Source: Heterocephalus glaber
Taxonomy: Eukaryota > Chordata > Mammalia > Rodentia > Bathyergidae
Length of the DNA: 64,000 nt
Direction: 5' to 3'
NCBI RefSeq assembly: GCF_000247695.1
Contig: NW_004624783.1
Location: forward strand, 512,458-576,457
The notes under the pieces are model-generated. The model did not search any database. It saw nothing but the letters and a program-made list of their open reading frames with translations, and had not been told where the DNA came from. Every line of letters starts with the position of its first letter. Positions within the stretch are counted from its first letter, which is position 1. Shown here in pieces: positions 12,599-23,124 of the stretch. Both the position numbers and the translations under genes were made by a program.

Positions 12599-13796
12599 CT
12601 GATAATTGTTCATTAATATTCATGTCCTTCCTCTTCCATGGGAAGTATTTAGGGTGGGGAGGGGTTCTGGGGGTCTCATGTAGGTTAAATTGCTTATTCC
12701 TGCCCTATCTTCTCAGGCTCCAAGTCAAAGGGGACCTCTAACAATAGCAAACAGTCGTGTGAAAAAAATCTACCTTCACAAGTAATATATTGTTTATATA
12801 TGACTTTAAAAGCATATTGTAATATTTTTCAGATCCATAAATGAAAGAACTGGTATCATCACTTGTTTTGACCCATTTTCTGTTGCTGCAACATTGAATA
12901 TTGCCCCAAATTTCAATTCCTTGGAAGGAAGGCGCTGTGTCTAAGATCCCTTTAATGTGGCATGGGATCCTCTTACTTAGTGGCTCAGTGAGGAGTAAGT
13001 GTCTTTATTTGTACTTCTCCATTTATATTAGAGAAAAACACATTAAAAATTCACTAGAAGATACTCTTTTTATTTTCTAAGTCTGGGAGATGACCTTGAT
13101 GAACATCCACACAGACACATTTTTTCATCATAACAAGCACACAAACCTAATTGCTAGTCTGTGGTTCTGCCTTTAAGACACTACCATGAGGGTGACTGGA
13201 TTTAATGCTCCCAAAGTGACAGCTTGCTTGGGTTTCTCCTTCACAAGCAAGGAGTGACAGTCCCAGAATGTGAGTCACCAGAACGTCCCCTGTTAAACCA
13301 AGTCAAGTCTCACACAAACACATTAAAGTCTCTTATGACTAATCTACTTCACTTGTATTTTGATAAAATCATGGAATGTTCAGGAAGTGGGATTTGGGAG
13401 TGTGTGTATTTCAAAATTGATCCAGGAAGAACACCAACATGGTTGAGAATCCTTGCTCTCTATTGACAGATCCCAGATCTTTGGCATCTATTTCCAACTT
13501 TTTGACTAGAGCACTGACGACTCCGAGGGTAAAAAGAAAAATAACCATTGTGCCTTCACACATCACACTTCTGCAGAACTTCTTGACCACTGCTGCTCCA
13601 CAAAGGCTGCTGTGGGTCATGTTGTTACTTCACACTTTCTTCTTGTTGCCAGTACTAATGAGCCCCTGAAATTCCTCCTCCTCCTCTTCTATTCCATTGT
13701 CTGAAACCAACTTAGAGCTGGAAAGCAATAAGATCCAGGCAGATCTTTTTTCTGTAGCCTTTATCTGTTACCCCAAAGACTATTCATGTTTAGTGT
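12599..13796. other. unassigned intergenic sequence
   Basis: No gene recognised. Two overlapping open frames at 13411-13669 on opposite strands look incidental. Part of this stretch may be old LTR-element sequence given the LTRs on both sides. Confidence 0.35.
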
Positions 13797-14165
13797 CACA
13801 GTTTATGTCTAGAACATCCCACATAGGCCCACGTGCTAAAGGCTTTGTCTCCAGACTATGATGCTACTGGTTGCAACTTTAAGAGGTGCAGAACAGTAGG
13901 AGGTTTTCAGTCACTGGAATGTGCCCTTGAATTATGGGACCCCAATCACTTCTTTCCTTTTTTTCCATTACTGGCCATGAGGTAAATAGCTTTGCTCTGC
14001 CATGGATCTGCACCATTAAGTATCATCACAGGCCCAAAGTAACAGGGCCAATTGGTCAGGGACTGAAACATCCAAAACTGTGATCCAGAATACACCTTTC
14101 TGAGTTGATTTATTTCATATATGAGTTACAGTAATAAAAAGATCTCTCTCACAGTGTTGTAGAAT
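13797..14165 (+). mobile_element. solo LTR, MaLR/MST-like
   Basis: Follows the LTR order 'gtctagaacatccc', 'ctaaaggctttgtc', 'actttaagaggtgcagaaca', 'atgccattaagt'-like middle, 'caggcccaaagtaacagggc' and 'gagttgatttatttcatata'. Orientation plus; no coding region. Confidence 0.55.
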
Positions 14166-14548
14166 ATGTCTGGCCTTAACACACCAAGCATGCTCATGGA
14201 CCAGCAAATGAAGTAGCCAAGCAGTTCAGCAGGTGGAGTTGGATCCTGAAACTGTTATTCTGGAACCTTGTGGTCCCAAGGAAACTTAGGAGTCTTGATG
14301 AATTCAGTGTTTGCTTGGATTCCTGCAGGCAATGCTGAGGAGTCTATGGACCTTTTTAAAAATTATTATTATTACTCCCTTAGAGTTCACTATAAGACCT
14401 CTGGACTTACTGGGCTCCTTCTCTCCTTCCTAATATTAAAAGGATCCTGCTTCTTTCATCACCTTCCAGAAGAGTTCTTAAATATAGTGCAACATTTTTC
14501 GAACTCTGGAAAGTAATAAACTTAGCACCTGAAAAGAGGTTTCTGCTC

Positions 14549-14905
14549 TGTATTAGTCAGCTTTTATGTTGCTAGGACAAAATATCTGATACTTACAACT
14601 TGAAGGAGGACATTTTGGCTCATAGTTTCAGACATTCCAGTTCAGGATTGGCTGGCTCCAAGGCCTGAACATCATGTTGGAAAAGCATGGTGTAGCAAAG
14701 CAGCTCAAGTCATGGCATCCGGGAGGCACAGCACCGGGGAAGAACCAGAAAGGAGGGGGCCAAGGACCAGGTCTATTCCCCAGGCATGCTCCCATGACCC
14801 ACTTCCTCCAGCCAGGACCCTCCTAATGGTCTACTCAGTTTTAAACTCATCAATGAGTCAACCTATTGATGAGGTCGGTATCCTCACAATCTAATCACTT
14901 CTCCA
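14549..14905 (-). mobile_element. solo LTR, MaLR/MST-like, antisense
   Basis: Starts with the antisense terminus 'tgtattagtcagcttttatg' and contains 'aacatcatgttggaaaagca', 'acccacttcctccagcc' and 'cctattgatgaggtc', in the order seen in reversed LTRs of this type. It lies between two plus-oriented LTRs. Confidence 0.65.
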
Positions 14906-15119
14906 GGAGTCTCTTTATCCACTCAAGTTGATAATCAGGATTAACTGAAAAGTCATCTCTGGAAACTGTCAAGTGATGATGTAGGAGATGCTCCCCAAAA
15001 TTCCCACCTTTCTGGCATGATGGGGTCTGACATAGATACAGCACAGTTCAGAAGCAGAGTATGGGCCTTGCAGAGCCTAAGTTCTCAGGACTTTTCATAT
15101 ATCATTTTCTCACCACAAG

Positions 15120-15534
15120 TGTTATGATTGGGATCCAAAATGTACCCTAAAATGCTCATTGTGTTGAAGGCTTGATTGCTGATGGGCTTTTGGTAAGTGA
15201 TTGAATAATGATAGTGATGGAAATAGGAGGTAAGTCCTAGTTGAAGGACGTGGATCATGGGGATAATCTGATCTTGGGGCCTGTATTTTATCCCTAGCCC
15301 TTTCCTTTCTGGCTGTTTTCGTCTCTTTCAGCTTCTAGGCCTCTGTGAGGTAAGCACTTTCCTCCACCACTCCCTTTTACCCTGATGTTTCTGCCTCGCT
15401 TCAGCCCACAGTACTGGAGCCAGCTGACCATAGGCTGAAACTGCTGAAACCGTGAGCCAAAATAAATGTTTTCTTCTTTAAGTTGTTTTTCTCTGGTATT
15501 TTTCCGCAATGACAAAAGGCTGATTAACAAAACA
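15120..15534 (+). mobile_element. solo LTR, MaLR/MST-like
   Basis: Begins TGTTATGATTGGGATCC and contains 'gttgaaggcttgattgctga'. It has 'gtgagccaaaataaatgttt', where AATAAA is the LTR polyadenylation signal, then 'gctgattaacaaaaca' at its end. Well preserved in outline. Confidence 0.7.
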
Positions 15535-15600
15535 GGTATCTTCTAGATCAGTGGTTTTCTAACTTTTTTGATACTTGACATCATAAGATATACACCACTC

Positions 15601-15624
15601 TGTGTGTGTGTGTGTGTGTGTGTG
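15601..15624. repeat. (TG)n microsatellite
   Basis: Perfect run of about twelve TG units. Confidence 0.95.
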
Positions 15625-15829
15625 AAAGTTTCAGGTAAACTAGTATTTAGGCTATATAGAATGGATTGTAGTTTTTTATGATATTCAAATTTATTGATTA
15701 CATCGACTAAATTCATTTCACAACATGATACCCAGATCTAACCTGCACTTCATGAAATATTGCGACCCATATTGTTTAGATTTAGCAGGAGTTAATAAGT
15801 ATATACCACATTAGTATAGTAGTAGAAAC

Positions 15830-15995
15830 TGGCTTGCTTACTTCATCCATAGCTTGCTTACTTTATATCAGGAAGCAAACTAAGGACTTTTCAGAAATGA
15901 TTTTGTTTCATCTTCACAAAATCCCTATGACATATGTGTCATTATTCTCACTTTAAGGGTGAAAAATCTGAACTTTACTGTGGTTGCTCAGTGTC
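15830..15995 (-). mobile_element. MIR SINE fragment, antisense
   Basis: Antisense MIR landmarks 'catcttcacaaaatcccta', 'attattctcactttaagggt' and 'ctcagtgtcaag'. Diverged. Confidence 0.5.
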
Positions 15996-15999
15996 AAGT

Positions 16000-17430
16000 G
16001 TTGTTGGGTGTGAAAAGTTCCTACTGCTTTGCCTTTGAATTGAGGTTATTCTTTAATAAAACCAGAGCTCATATTCCCAACCACAATCCACAAATCAAAA
16101 CTTTTACAAGTGCATGCACTGCTGGTACACAAAGAGGAAAAAATATTGACTTTGGTCTGAAGAAAGGTATAATCTAGTCAAGTCTATGAATTGAATATGA
16201 ATATCACATTATTTGGGCAGTAGAAATTGAGTTGACAATGGCAGAGCTGTGGATTCAGAGCAGCAAGATGCTTTCACTGCTAGAGGGACCTAGGAGGCTT
16301 CCTGTAGGAGGTGGCCTGGAAGCACATATGACTTGGAGAGGTTGAGGAAGAGGAGAAATCTCTAACAGATGGAACCCTCCAAGACCTGAAAGCAGAAAGA
16401 AATGGTAAACAGACGTCAACTCCGGATGTGTTCCTGCAGCAGAGGAGCTCTTGCCTGTCCTTGCTCCTCTGACAGACCTCAGGAGTTGGGCAGGTTGAGG
16501 GTGTTTGGGTTCCTGGCCCTCCACACCTGTCGTCACCATACTAGAAATGTTTTCATGTGTATACTAATTCCTAAGATACTGTTTAAACAAACTGTGGTGC
16601 TTTCAATAAAATAGGCAATAAAATAGATAAAAACCACTGATCATTGATTTGATGAAATGAGATTTTTGGATTAAGAAAATGGATTAGAGATCACAAACAT
16701 AGGCTAACTACGGGGCTGTGGAATATTGCCAGAAGGTGAAAGCCTCAGGATTCAGCTGTGAGATTAGAAGTTATATATATATATATATATGTTTTAAATT
16801 TTCATCCATGATTCTTGCCTTAACTTCTTCTACAAGGCAGGTTACAGAAGCTACAATTCCTCTTCTCCGAGATGGGTGACAGAAACTCTAATATTCCCCC
16901 TCCTTTCTGTCTCAGAGCTGGCCATAAGGAAATCCTCTGACCGCCTTGTCTATTAGTAGGCTGTAAAAGCTTACTCAGCCCAGAAGGATCCTGGCCCAGA
17001 CCCTGATGGGAGGAATGTGGCACAAGAAGTCCATGGCAAATGCTGATATGAACTGGCCCACCAGACTATTAGTACTAGGTCAACCCTTTTTGTCCAGTGA
17101 CACTGGGGTACAGACGCCCATGCTTCAATCACATCCATGCAATGAAATTTCCACAGAAACCCAAAAGGGCAGATTTCATGATCTTCTGCATAGCTGAGCA
17201 CATAGAGGTGGCTGGACAGTGCTGTGCCAATGGAGGGCATAGAAGCTCTGCCACCTTCTCACATGCTAGTCCCTATTGCATCTCTTCATCTATATTCTTT
17301 GTAGTATTCTTTTTAAGAAACCAACAAAGGTGTTTTCTTGATTTCTGTGAGCCATGCTAATAAATTAGTTGAATCTGAGAAGGGGTTGTGGCAACCCCAA
17401 TTTATAGCCGGCTGATCAGAAATACAGGTA
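16000..17430. other. unique intergenic sequence with an (AT)n run
   Basis: No gene recognised. Holds an (AT)n microsatellite at about 16772-16790. Overlapping open frames on both strands at 16820-17360 have no family features and look incidental. Confidence 0.4.
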
Positions 17431-17435
17431 ATATT

Positions 17436-17528
17436 GGGCCAGGGATTTAGCTCAGTGGTTCTGCCACCTGCCTCACAAGTGCAAGGACCCGAGTTCGATC
17501 CTCAGTACCAAACAAAAAAAGAGAAATA
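17436..17528 (+). mobile_element. ID-type SINE, full length, with target-site duplication
   Basis: tRNA-Ala-like head with A box 'tttagctcagtggttc' and B box 'gagttcgatcctcag', then an A-rich tail. Flanked by AAATACAGGTAA at 17420-17431 and again at 17528-17539, a clear target-site duplication. Confidence 0.9.
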
Positions 17529-17724
17529 AATACAGGTAAAATAACCTGGGGCTTGCAATTGGCATCAAAAGTGGAGGACAGTCTTGGGACTGAGCCCTCA
17601 TCCTGGGGGATCTGACACTCAGGTAGAAATTCCCACATTTTTAGGGTCACAGATGTCTTGTGTATTGGTTGTGATTTGTAAGTAGAAACAGACAGCTTTC
17701 CCAACATACCACTAATGTCCATTA

Positions 17725-17885
17725 GCTCTGTGCCTATGGGTAAGCAATACAATTTGGCTGAGTCTCACTGTCTGATAAAATAAAGATCATAAGAATTATT
17801 ACCTCATGAGGACGATGTTCTTAGGACTACCTAAGGTGAGTATGGGAGAAGTATTTTGCAAATTCAGAAGTGTTTTATGATATGA
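17725..17885 (+). mobile_element. MIR SINE fragment
   Basis: MIR-like order 'ctgagtctcactgtctgata', then 'aattattacctcatgaggac' and a 'gaagtattttgcaaa' end. Diverged. Confidence 0.5.
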
Positions 17886-17889
17886 GCAG

Positions 17890-19762
17890 TTGCTTTTAGT
17901 CTTAATGTGAATGATTTAGATGAATGAAAAGTTAAAATGCATTTTATCATTTATCAGTCAGAAAATGAAAACTATGAAAGTTATATTCCAAGGGATTAGT
18001 GTGTTGGAGTGTTTTAGGAAGATTAATTTGGCATTGGAAAATGGGCTGGGAGGAGGAAATGTGAGAAATTAGCTTAGAGGCCAGTGTATTGGTCTAGGTG
18101 TGACCTGATAAGGGGAAATCAACAGATTCTGAGGCTCACTGTAAAGGGAAGGCCAGAAAGAGCAGGCAATGGGAGAAATAATTAACAGCATTGTTTTCTA
18201 CAAAGCACTTTTCATATTCACAGTCTCATGTAATCGAAGATAGCTCAAGGGGTTTACTCACAAATGTTTGTGATCAAAGGGGAGATAGTAGAAAGAGAAA
18301 GCTTGGGGAAAAGTATAAGGCCCCAGAAAAAAAAGGAAGAAAGTGGGTGGAAGCAGAGGTAAAGGCACAACTAGTTGTCTAACTAACACTCACTTTCTCC
18401 TTCTTTCCTTACTGACAAGACCTGATTTTGTTCTAGGTGGCAACACTCTTTTAAGAAGGACAAGTTCTCAAATCTAGAAGTGGTCAGCACAACCTAAGTG
18501 GAAATCAGTGCATGAGGCTTCCATAAATATTCTTTAAGGGGTCGGATCATGTAGATGGGTTACCCTTTTGCTATCCCCTTTCCTTCTTAATTGGAATGAT
18601 GAACCAATCACTCCAGCCGCCCTCTTGAACCATGAATAGACCCTGAAAAATGGAAGCCTTGTGCTAAGGGGTAAGGGGGCTGGCACAGAAAGGTAGAAAG
18701 ACCCTAGGCTTCTGGTGCTCCTGGAACAACCTTACCTGTCCTACCTACCACAACTTCTTTGTGGAGACAGAGTAGATGTGTATATAAGGAGAAAGGGGAA
18801 ACTGATGAAGGAGAAAGGACAAACCTGTAAGAAAGTAAATATTGGTTGCTAAAATCTATAAAAGAGATACCTAGTCAAACTGAATGACAACAATAGTTAT
18901 GAAAAGTTTAGAAGAGGGGGCACTTTTCATGTGGAAGACACCAGGGTGGCCTGGTGTCAGGAAAAATGCAAGGGTGTCCACCTAAACCTAGTTATCCAGG
19001 GCAAGCTTCTGGATCCTAAGATATGTGCTTTGTACTGTACTATTTCCCCCTCTTTCGTTGTGATATCTTAAAAAGCACAGTTTTGCAGTGTATGGAATCT
19101 GTGATGTCAGGATGTACGTGAACACTCCAGGGGGTTTCTTGGGATGCAGACAGCCAGGTACAGGAAGAGCCCTGTGAAGAAGAAAGCGGTCCGAGGACCA
19201 CTGGGGATGTGCCATGGGGCAACAGGGGGATTTCCAAGCCAGGGTGCATCAGGGCATAGGTAAGGGACTAGGGCCACGGGGGTCTGCCCAGCATACCCAC
19301 TTGCGCACTGCACCACACTCTCAGGTGCATTTGTCACGCAAGGAGAGAGCACGCACTGGATTTGTGCATCCCAGTGAGGAAGAAACTGCCAACTGTCTGG
19401 GGCCTGCGGCTGGAAACCCCACTCTGCTCCTCAAGTTTTTTATGAGCAGAGATCTGAGGCCAGTAGCTTCTCCTGTGTGTCTGCCTGTTTTTTCTCTAGA
19501 CATTCAGCCAGGTGCTTCTCTTCTTAGCTCTCCTATCTGCCAGAAGAAAGCAGGAGAACGATCTCCTGTTGGAATCTACCCCCCCCCCCACAAACCTCTG
19601 ACCCTAGCCCCCTGCAGTTCTGAACCAGGATTCTGAGCAGGTGCAGGGCTGTTCTCTGTGGGCCACTTGGCACCTTGTCATCCAGATAGGCCCCAGGGTG
19701 AGGGCAGAGTGCATAGAGGGTGTCACCTATTTTGCTGGGGGCTAAAGAGGACAAAGAAGGAC
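17890..19762. other. unique intergenic sequence
   Basis: No gene recognised. Several overlapping open frames at 18988-19636 on both strands are explained by rising GC content toward the CpG-rich block, not by a protein family I know. Confidence 0.4.
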
Positions 19763-19866
19763 GAAGAGGAGGAGGAGGAGGAGGAGGAGGAGGAGGAGGA
19801 GGAGGGAGAGAAAGAGAAAGGAAGGAAGGAAGGAAGGAGGAAGGAAGGAAGGAGGAAGGAAGGAAG
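19763..19866. repeat. (GGA)n/(GGAA)n polypurine tract
   Basis: An uninterrupted 104-base run of purines on the plus strand: GAG triplets, then GGAA tetramers. It explains the low-complexity Glu/Gly or Ser/Pro reading frames across it. Mirror-symmetric purine runs of this length can form triplex DNA (known chemistry; not shown here). Confidence 0.97.
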
Positions 19867-19904
19867 CTATGTTTTTCTATTTGCAAGGTTTTCCGCCTCT
19901 GTCT

Positions 19905-20755
19905 GCCTTCTCAGACCGGGTGCACAGTGACCAGGCTCTGGGCGTCTGCGGAGCTTTCGCGGGCCCGCAGTGCCGGGCACAGTCCCAGGGAGAGCAGGTT
20001 TCCGCACATATGGGAGGAAGCAAGCGCGAGTCAGTGCTGCGCTGAGACAGGCAGAGGGGACAGACGGCGCTCCACCTCGGGCACACTTCTCTCTACTCCG
20101 GGAGGGCACAGTTCTCTTCTTCCCCCTGCCCCCGTGGGACCTGAGTGAACAGGTGTTCACACACTGGCCTTGAAGGGCGCGTTCATCACCTGCTCCGTCC
20201 CTGCCAGCAGCTGCTCCTTGCGCTCGCCCCTCAGATGGGGCTGCCGCAGGCACCAAAAGCCCCCGGGGTTTAAAGCTGGGGGACCAGAGGGACAGGCCAC
20301 ATCACCCTCTGGGCCTACGAAGTCCCTGCAGCTCTAGGAGGAGCAGCATGGGGTCAGCTCTTGTCAGCACTCGGGCAAGCTCGGCCCCCCGGGAAAGGGG
20401 AGACCCTCTCCTCCCGCTGTACGGGGCAGGGTCTCGGCCCCAGAGCTGCGGTGCGCTCTCCTGCTTCGCTAGCTTCGCAGCCCCGTCCGCGGCCGCCCAG
20501 ATCGGCATGGGAAGGGTTGTCCTTCTGCAGGACGCGGCCCCCAGACACACAGGGCGCCCGCTGTGGGAGGGACGCGGGAGGTGCAGCCTGTGTCACCTGC
20601 ATCCCTGGAGCGCGCCGCCCTTCAGGCCCAGTAGGGCCTAAGCTGGCTCAGCGGTGTCCGCGGGGCGCTCTGGGGCCGGGCTCCACCACCGCACTCTCTT
20701 TCTGCTACCTTCGCCAGCCTGTGCAGCTGGCAGCCCTCCTCCCCACTCTGCCCGG
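19905..20755. promoter_or_regulatory. CpG-island-like block with no recognised gene
   Basis: Strongly GC-rich, with many CpGs in an otherwise AT-rich window. By hand I count about 24 CpGs in the 290 bases from 20341 to 20640, with roughly two-thirds GC. There is a NotI site GCGGCCGC at 20489-20496. It lies about 1.3 kb beyond the 3' end of the NEUROD6 CDS. Overlapping open frames up to 169 codons exist on both strands but show no known domain, and GC-rich DNA gives such frames by chance. It could be a promoter for a non-coding RNA or an orphan CpG island enhancer. Confidence 0.65.
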
Positions 20756-20758
20756 GAC

Positions 20759-20805
20759 GGGGGGGGGGGGGATAGGGGGAGAGAGGGAGAGAGAGGGAGA
20801 GAGAG
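20759..20805. repeat. G-run followed by (GAGAGG)n purine repeat
   Basis: Thirteen consecutive G residues (20759-20771), then GAGAGGGAGA units. Low complexity; a likely length-variable site. Confidence 0.9.
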
Positions 20806-20859
20806 GTCATGGCCACCTTGCCTTTTATTCTAGAGGAGACTCACTTCTGACAAGACAGT

Positions 20860-21110
20860 TAACACCCTAGGCTCTATTAAACTAAGTTGTTGGTGGCCTT
20901 TTGTCAGAAAACTTTTAATCACACAGAATTTAGCTTCTAATCGGCCAGACATTTAAACGGCGCAGAGTAAAACCTTCCATTTTTAACATCCGCTCTGGTG
21001 TTTGCTGGAAATTTGCCACAGAATTTAGACTCTAGTTGAAGGTTACCAGGATTTATCATTGTTTCCCCAAGATGTTTAACCTTCATGGGCTCTTCTTTCA
21101 TTTAAAATAC
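20860..21110. promoter_or_regulatory. possible conserved non-coding element beside the CpG island
   Basis: Unique sequence with scattered CpGs and no recognised repeat. The 12-mer CACAGAATTTAG occurs twice (20922-20933 and 21017-21028). The block sits between the CpG-rich block and the NEUROD6 3' flank. Function is inferred. Confidence 0.35.
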
Positions 21111-21756
21111 TTTAAAAAGAAAATTCTTGTAAGCGCTTTGGCCATTTTGTTTAAGAAATTTGTTTTAGCTCGTTGTGTTTTGTAATCCAGAAATATTTCT
21201 GAAATAGGGAGGGGGGGGAGCGTTGAAGACAGAAAGCAGCTGTGTAGCAGGAAATAATAAGTATCATGCAAAAATATCACAGTTAATAGATGTCTTTTAC
21301 AAGTGGAAATATCTATGTTTAATTGGTTTAAAAATGTGGGGTGGAAAACACAATTATACACTGTGATAACAAACCTGTACAGATAATTTTTGAACAATAC
21401 AAAACAAGTGCTGAAAAATTTTTTCTTTATGATTGAAATAATTGTTCCAAAATTATTATACCACCTACCCAAATATCTTGTCCCTCTGCAAAATACTTGA
21501 AAAGGAATCGTTACCAACTGAATGCATTTAGATCCATTCTAAATAAGCAAAATTGCATAGCTTTTTATATTGTTGTACATCCTCAAATGAACCTTTCCAT
21601 ATTATTGTTAGCTAAGTGATATTCTCAATATTTTAAAATTTCAATTTTCAGAGATACATAATATATAATTCCTAATAATTATAAACACATCATCTTATTC
21701 ATCTGATCTTTCATAACATGCATTTTTATAATTACTTTACAACCAAAAATAGACAT
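21111..21756. other. AT-rich sequence downstream of NEUROD6
   Basis: Unique and very AT-rich. It could include a longer NEUROD6 3' UTR: further AATAAA-like hexamers occur on the minus strand. The open frame 21098-21517 has no protein-family features. Confidence 0.35.
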
Positions 21757-22089
21757 TGAGTTATGCTGTTGTCTTTATTCAACAGTATATTCTTAGACAC
21801 CTTGGTTAAACAAATTAAGTGAATTTCAAAGAAAATAAAACAAGGAAAAGTAAATCCTGCCAGTGGAAACAGAGTCACAGTGCTTTACAGATAAAAGGAA
21901 AAGAAAAGAAGTTATTATATGAAAAGAGATTTATTATTACATAGAAAATTCTCACAATAGTTGAAACACACTTCAGAAACTAGTAAACACCTTAGATAGA
22001 GTTGTGCCAATTACACAGCCCACGAGCATCTGCTTTGTCTTAATTAGACAGGGGAGGCGAATGACCACTGTTTATTTTCATTTTCCTCA
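21757..22089 (-). other. NEUROD6: NEUROD6 3' UTR (inferred extent)
   Basis: Sequence after the TAA stop on the minus strand, AT-rich and without recognisable repeats. AATAAA hexamers occur 14 bases (22071-22076), about 155 bases (21930-21935) and about 311 bases (21774-21779) after the stop. I favour the last because a GT/T-rich stretch follows it. The true 3' end may be further on: unique AT-rich sequence continues to about 21240. Confidence 0.5.
21774..21779 (-). terminator. candidate NEUROD6 polyadenylation signal AATAAA
   Basis: Minus-strand AATAAAGACAACAG is followed 25-40 bases later by a T/G-rich stretch (about 21735-21750, TTTTTGGTTGT). This is the usual layout of a mammalian poly(A) site. 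Two nearer AATAAA hexamers lack as clear a downstream element. Confidence 0.5.
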
Positions 22090-23103
22090 TTAATTATGAA
22101 AAACTGCATTTAATTCATCTTGCATGGTGAGAGATTGGCTGCGCAGATGTAAGTCGTAAGGGAAGTGGCTGTCAGTGGGCAACCTGAACATGGCACCCTG
22201 CCCAAGGGGACCCCTGGGTGGCACTGCACAGTAATGCATGCCATAATTGTAATTTTTGCCATAGTCCAAGGTTTCTTCTTGCTTCAGGGAAAATATCCCA
22301 TTATAGTTAATTGGGGGAGGACTTAAGGGACCTTCAAACTGAGGACTGGCACACTCAGGGGAAGTACTTTCATAGAAGGATTCGTATGCACTGCAATAAT
22401 TGTAGGGCTTCATGGACTTGGAATTATCAAGAGTCCCGTGCCCTGAGGGAGTGGCAAGCTCAGGGCTGTGGTAGGGTGGGTAGAAGGTGGAGTAGGGTGA
22501 CCTTGTGTGGTGCGCAGCCTCCCCACCCTGACCCATCAGGAAACTCCTGGCATTGAGCTGCAGGCAGCCGGCCACCAAGTTTGTAGTTGGCTGGGAAAGA
22601 CCTTTGCACAAGTTTTGGACGAACGTGAGCAGATCCGGTCTTTTGCCGATTCTCAGAATTTCAGAAAGTGCCCAAATGTAGTTTTTGGCCAGTCGTAAAG
22701 TTTCTATTTTGGACAGTTTTTGGGTTTTAGAATAACAGGGGACCACTTTTCGTAAATTGTCCAGGGCGTCATTGAGGCCATGCATCCTGTTCCTCTCACG
22801 GGCGTTGGCTTCCTGTCTCCTGAACTTGACCCTTTCCAGTCGGAGCTTGGTGGTCTTTTTTTTCCTAAGACCCCTCCTCCTGGGCAACCCATTTTCATCT
22901 TCCTCTTCTCTGTCTTCTTCCTCTTCCTCTTTCTCAGTTTCTTCTCCCGGGGCCCTTTTGATGCTCTTTCCTCGAAGGACAATTTGTTTGGAAAAGCTTT
23001 CTGGTTTCTTAATTTGCTTCTGGTCCTCGCATTCTCTAGAAAACTTTCTGCACATCTGGGATTCTGGCATTACAACAGACTCATCAAACGGTAGTGTTAA
23101 CAT
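22090..23103 (-). CDS. NEUROD6: NEUROD6, neuronal differentiation factor 6 (NEX/MATH2), bHLH transcription factor
   Basis: Complete 337-residue reading frame, ATG at 23103-23101 and TAA at 22092-22090, uninterrupted. Visible parts: an acidic tract at residues 54-70 (mostly Glu/Asp), a basic nuclear-localisation-like stretch RRRGLRKKK at 75-83, then the bHLH. The basic region is about 95-107 and carries NARERNRM with the E-box-contacting Glu103; helix 1 is about 108-120, the loop about 121-128, and helix 2 about 129-148. The C-terminal NeuroD-family region follows (Tyr/Pro/Ser-rich, 155-337). Length and near-identity to the mammalian NEUROD6 protein as I recall it make paralogues NEUROD1/2/4 unlikely. 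The family is known to heterodimerise with E-proteins, bind CANNTG sites, and act in the nucleus of differentiating cortical and hippocampal excitatory neurons. The start codon has A at -3. The whole CDS lies in one exon, as is usual for NeuroD genes. No frameshift or missing key residue is seen. Confidence 0.98.
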   Translation of the reverse strand: MLTLPFDESVVMPESQMCRKFSRECEDQKQIKKPESFSKQIVLRGKSIKRAPGEETEKEEEEEDREEEDENGLPRRRGLRKKKTTKLRLERVKFRRQEANARERNRMHGLNDALDNLRKVVPCYSKTQKLSKIETLRLAKNYIWALSEILRIGKRPDLLTFVQNLCKGLSQPTTNLVAGCLQLNARSFLMGQGGEAAHHTRSPYSTFYPPYHSPELATPSGHGTLDNSKSMKPYNYCSAYESFYESTSPECASPQFEGPLSPPPINYNGIFSLKQEETLDYGKNYNYGMHYCAVPPRGPLGQGAMFRLPTDSHFPYDLHLRSQSLTMQDELNAVFHN

Positions 23104-23124
23104 GGTTCTCTAATCTTAAATTAC
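23104..23124 (-). other. NEUROD6: NEUROD6 5' UTR part of exon 2, with splice acceptor
   Basis: On the minus strand a T-run followed by CAG (AG at 23126-23125) precedes 21 non-coding bases and then the ATG. This is a good acceptor. NEUROD family genes typically have a non-coding exon 1 and a second exon holding the entire CDS, which matches this arrangement. Confidence 0.75.

Noticed and set aside
17436..17528. tRNA-like sequence with A and B boxes (also at 32482, 38162, 40353 and elsewhere)
   Set aside because: These are ID SINEs with A-rich tails and target-site duplications, not tRNA genes; the acceptor stem and 3' half do not form a tRNA.
19533..20148. Open frames of 117-142 codons with Glu, Gly, Pro or Ser runs
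   Set aside because: They read straight through the (GGA)n/(GGAA)n tract, so the runs are translation of a simple repeat.
20361..20870. 169-codon open frame in the CpG-rich block, and overlapping frames on the other strand
   Set aside because: High GC makes stop codons rare. No domain, no start context or splice structure stands out, and the end runs through the GAGAGG repeat.
22757..23113. Plus-strand frames of 81-118 codons over NEUROD6
   Set aside because: Shadows of the NEUROD6 coding sequence on the opposite strand; the acidic tract gives their Ser/Phe-rich runs.
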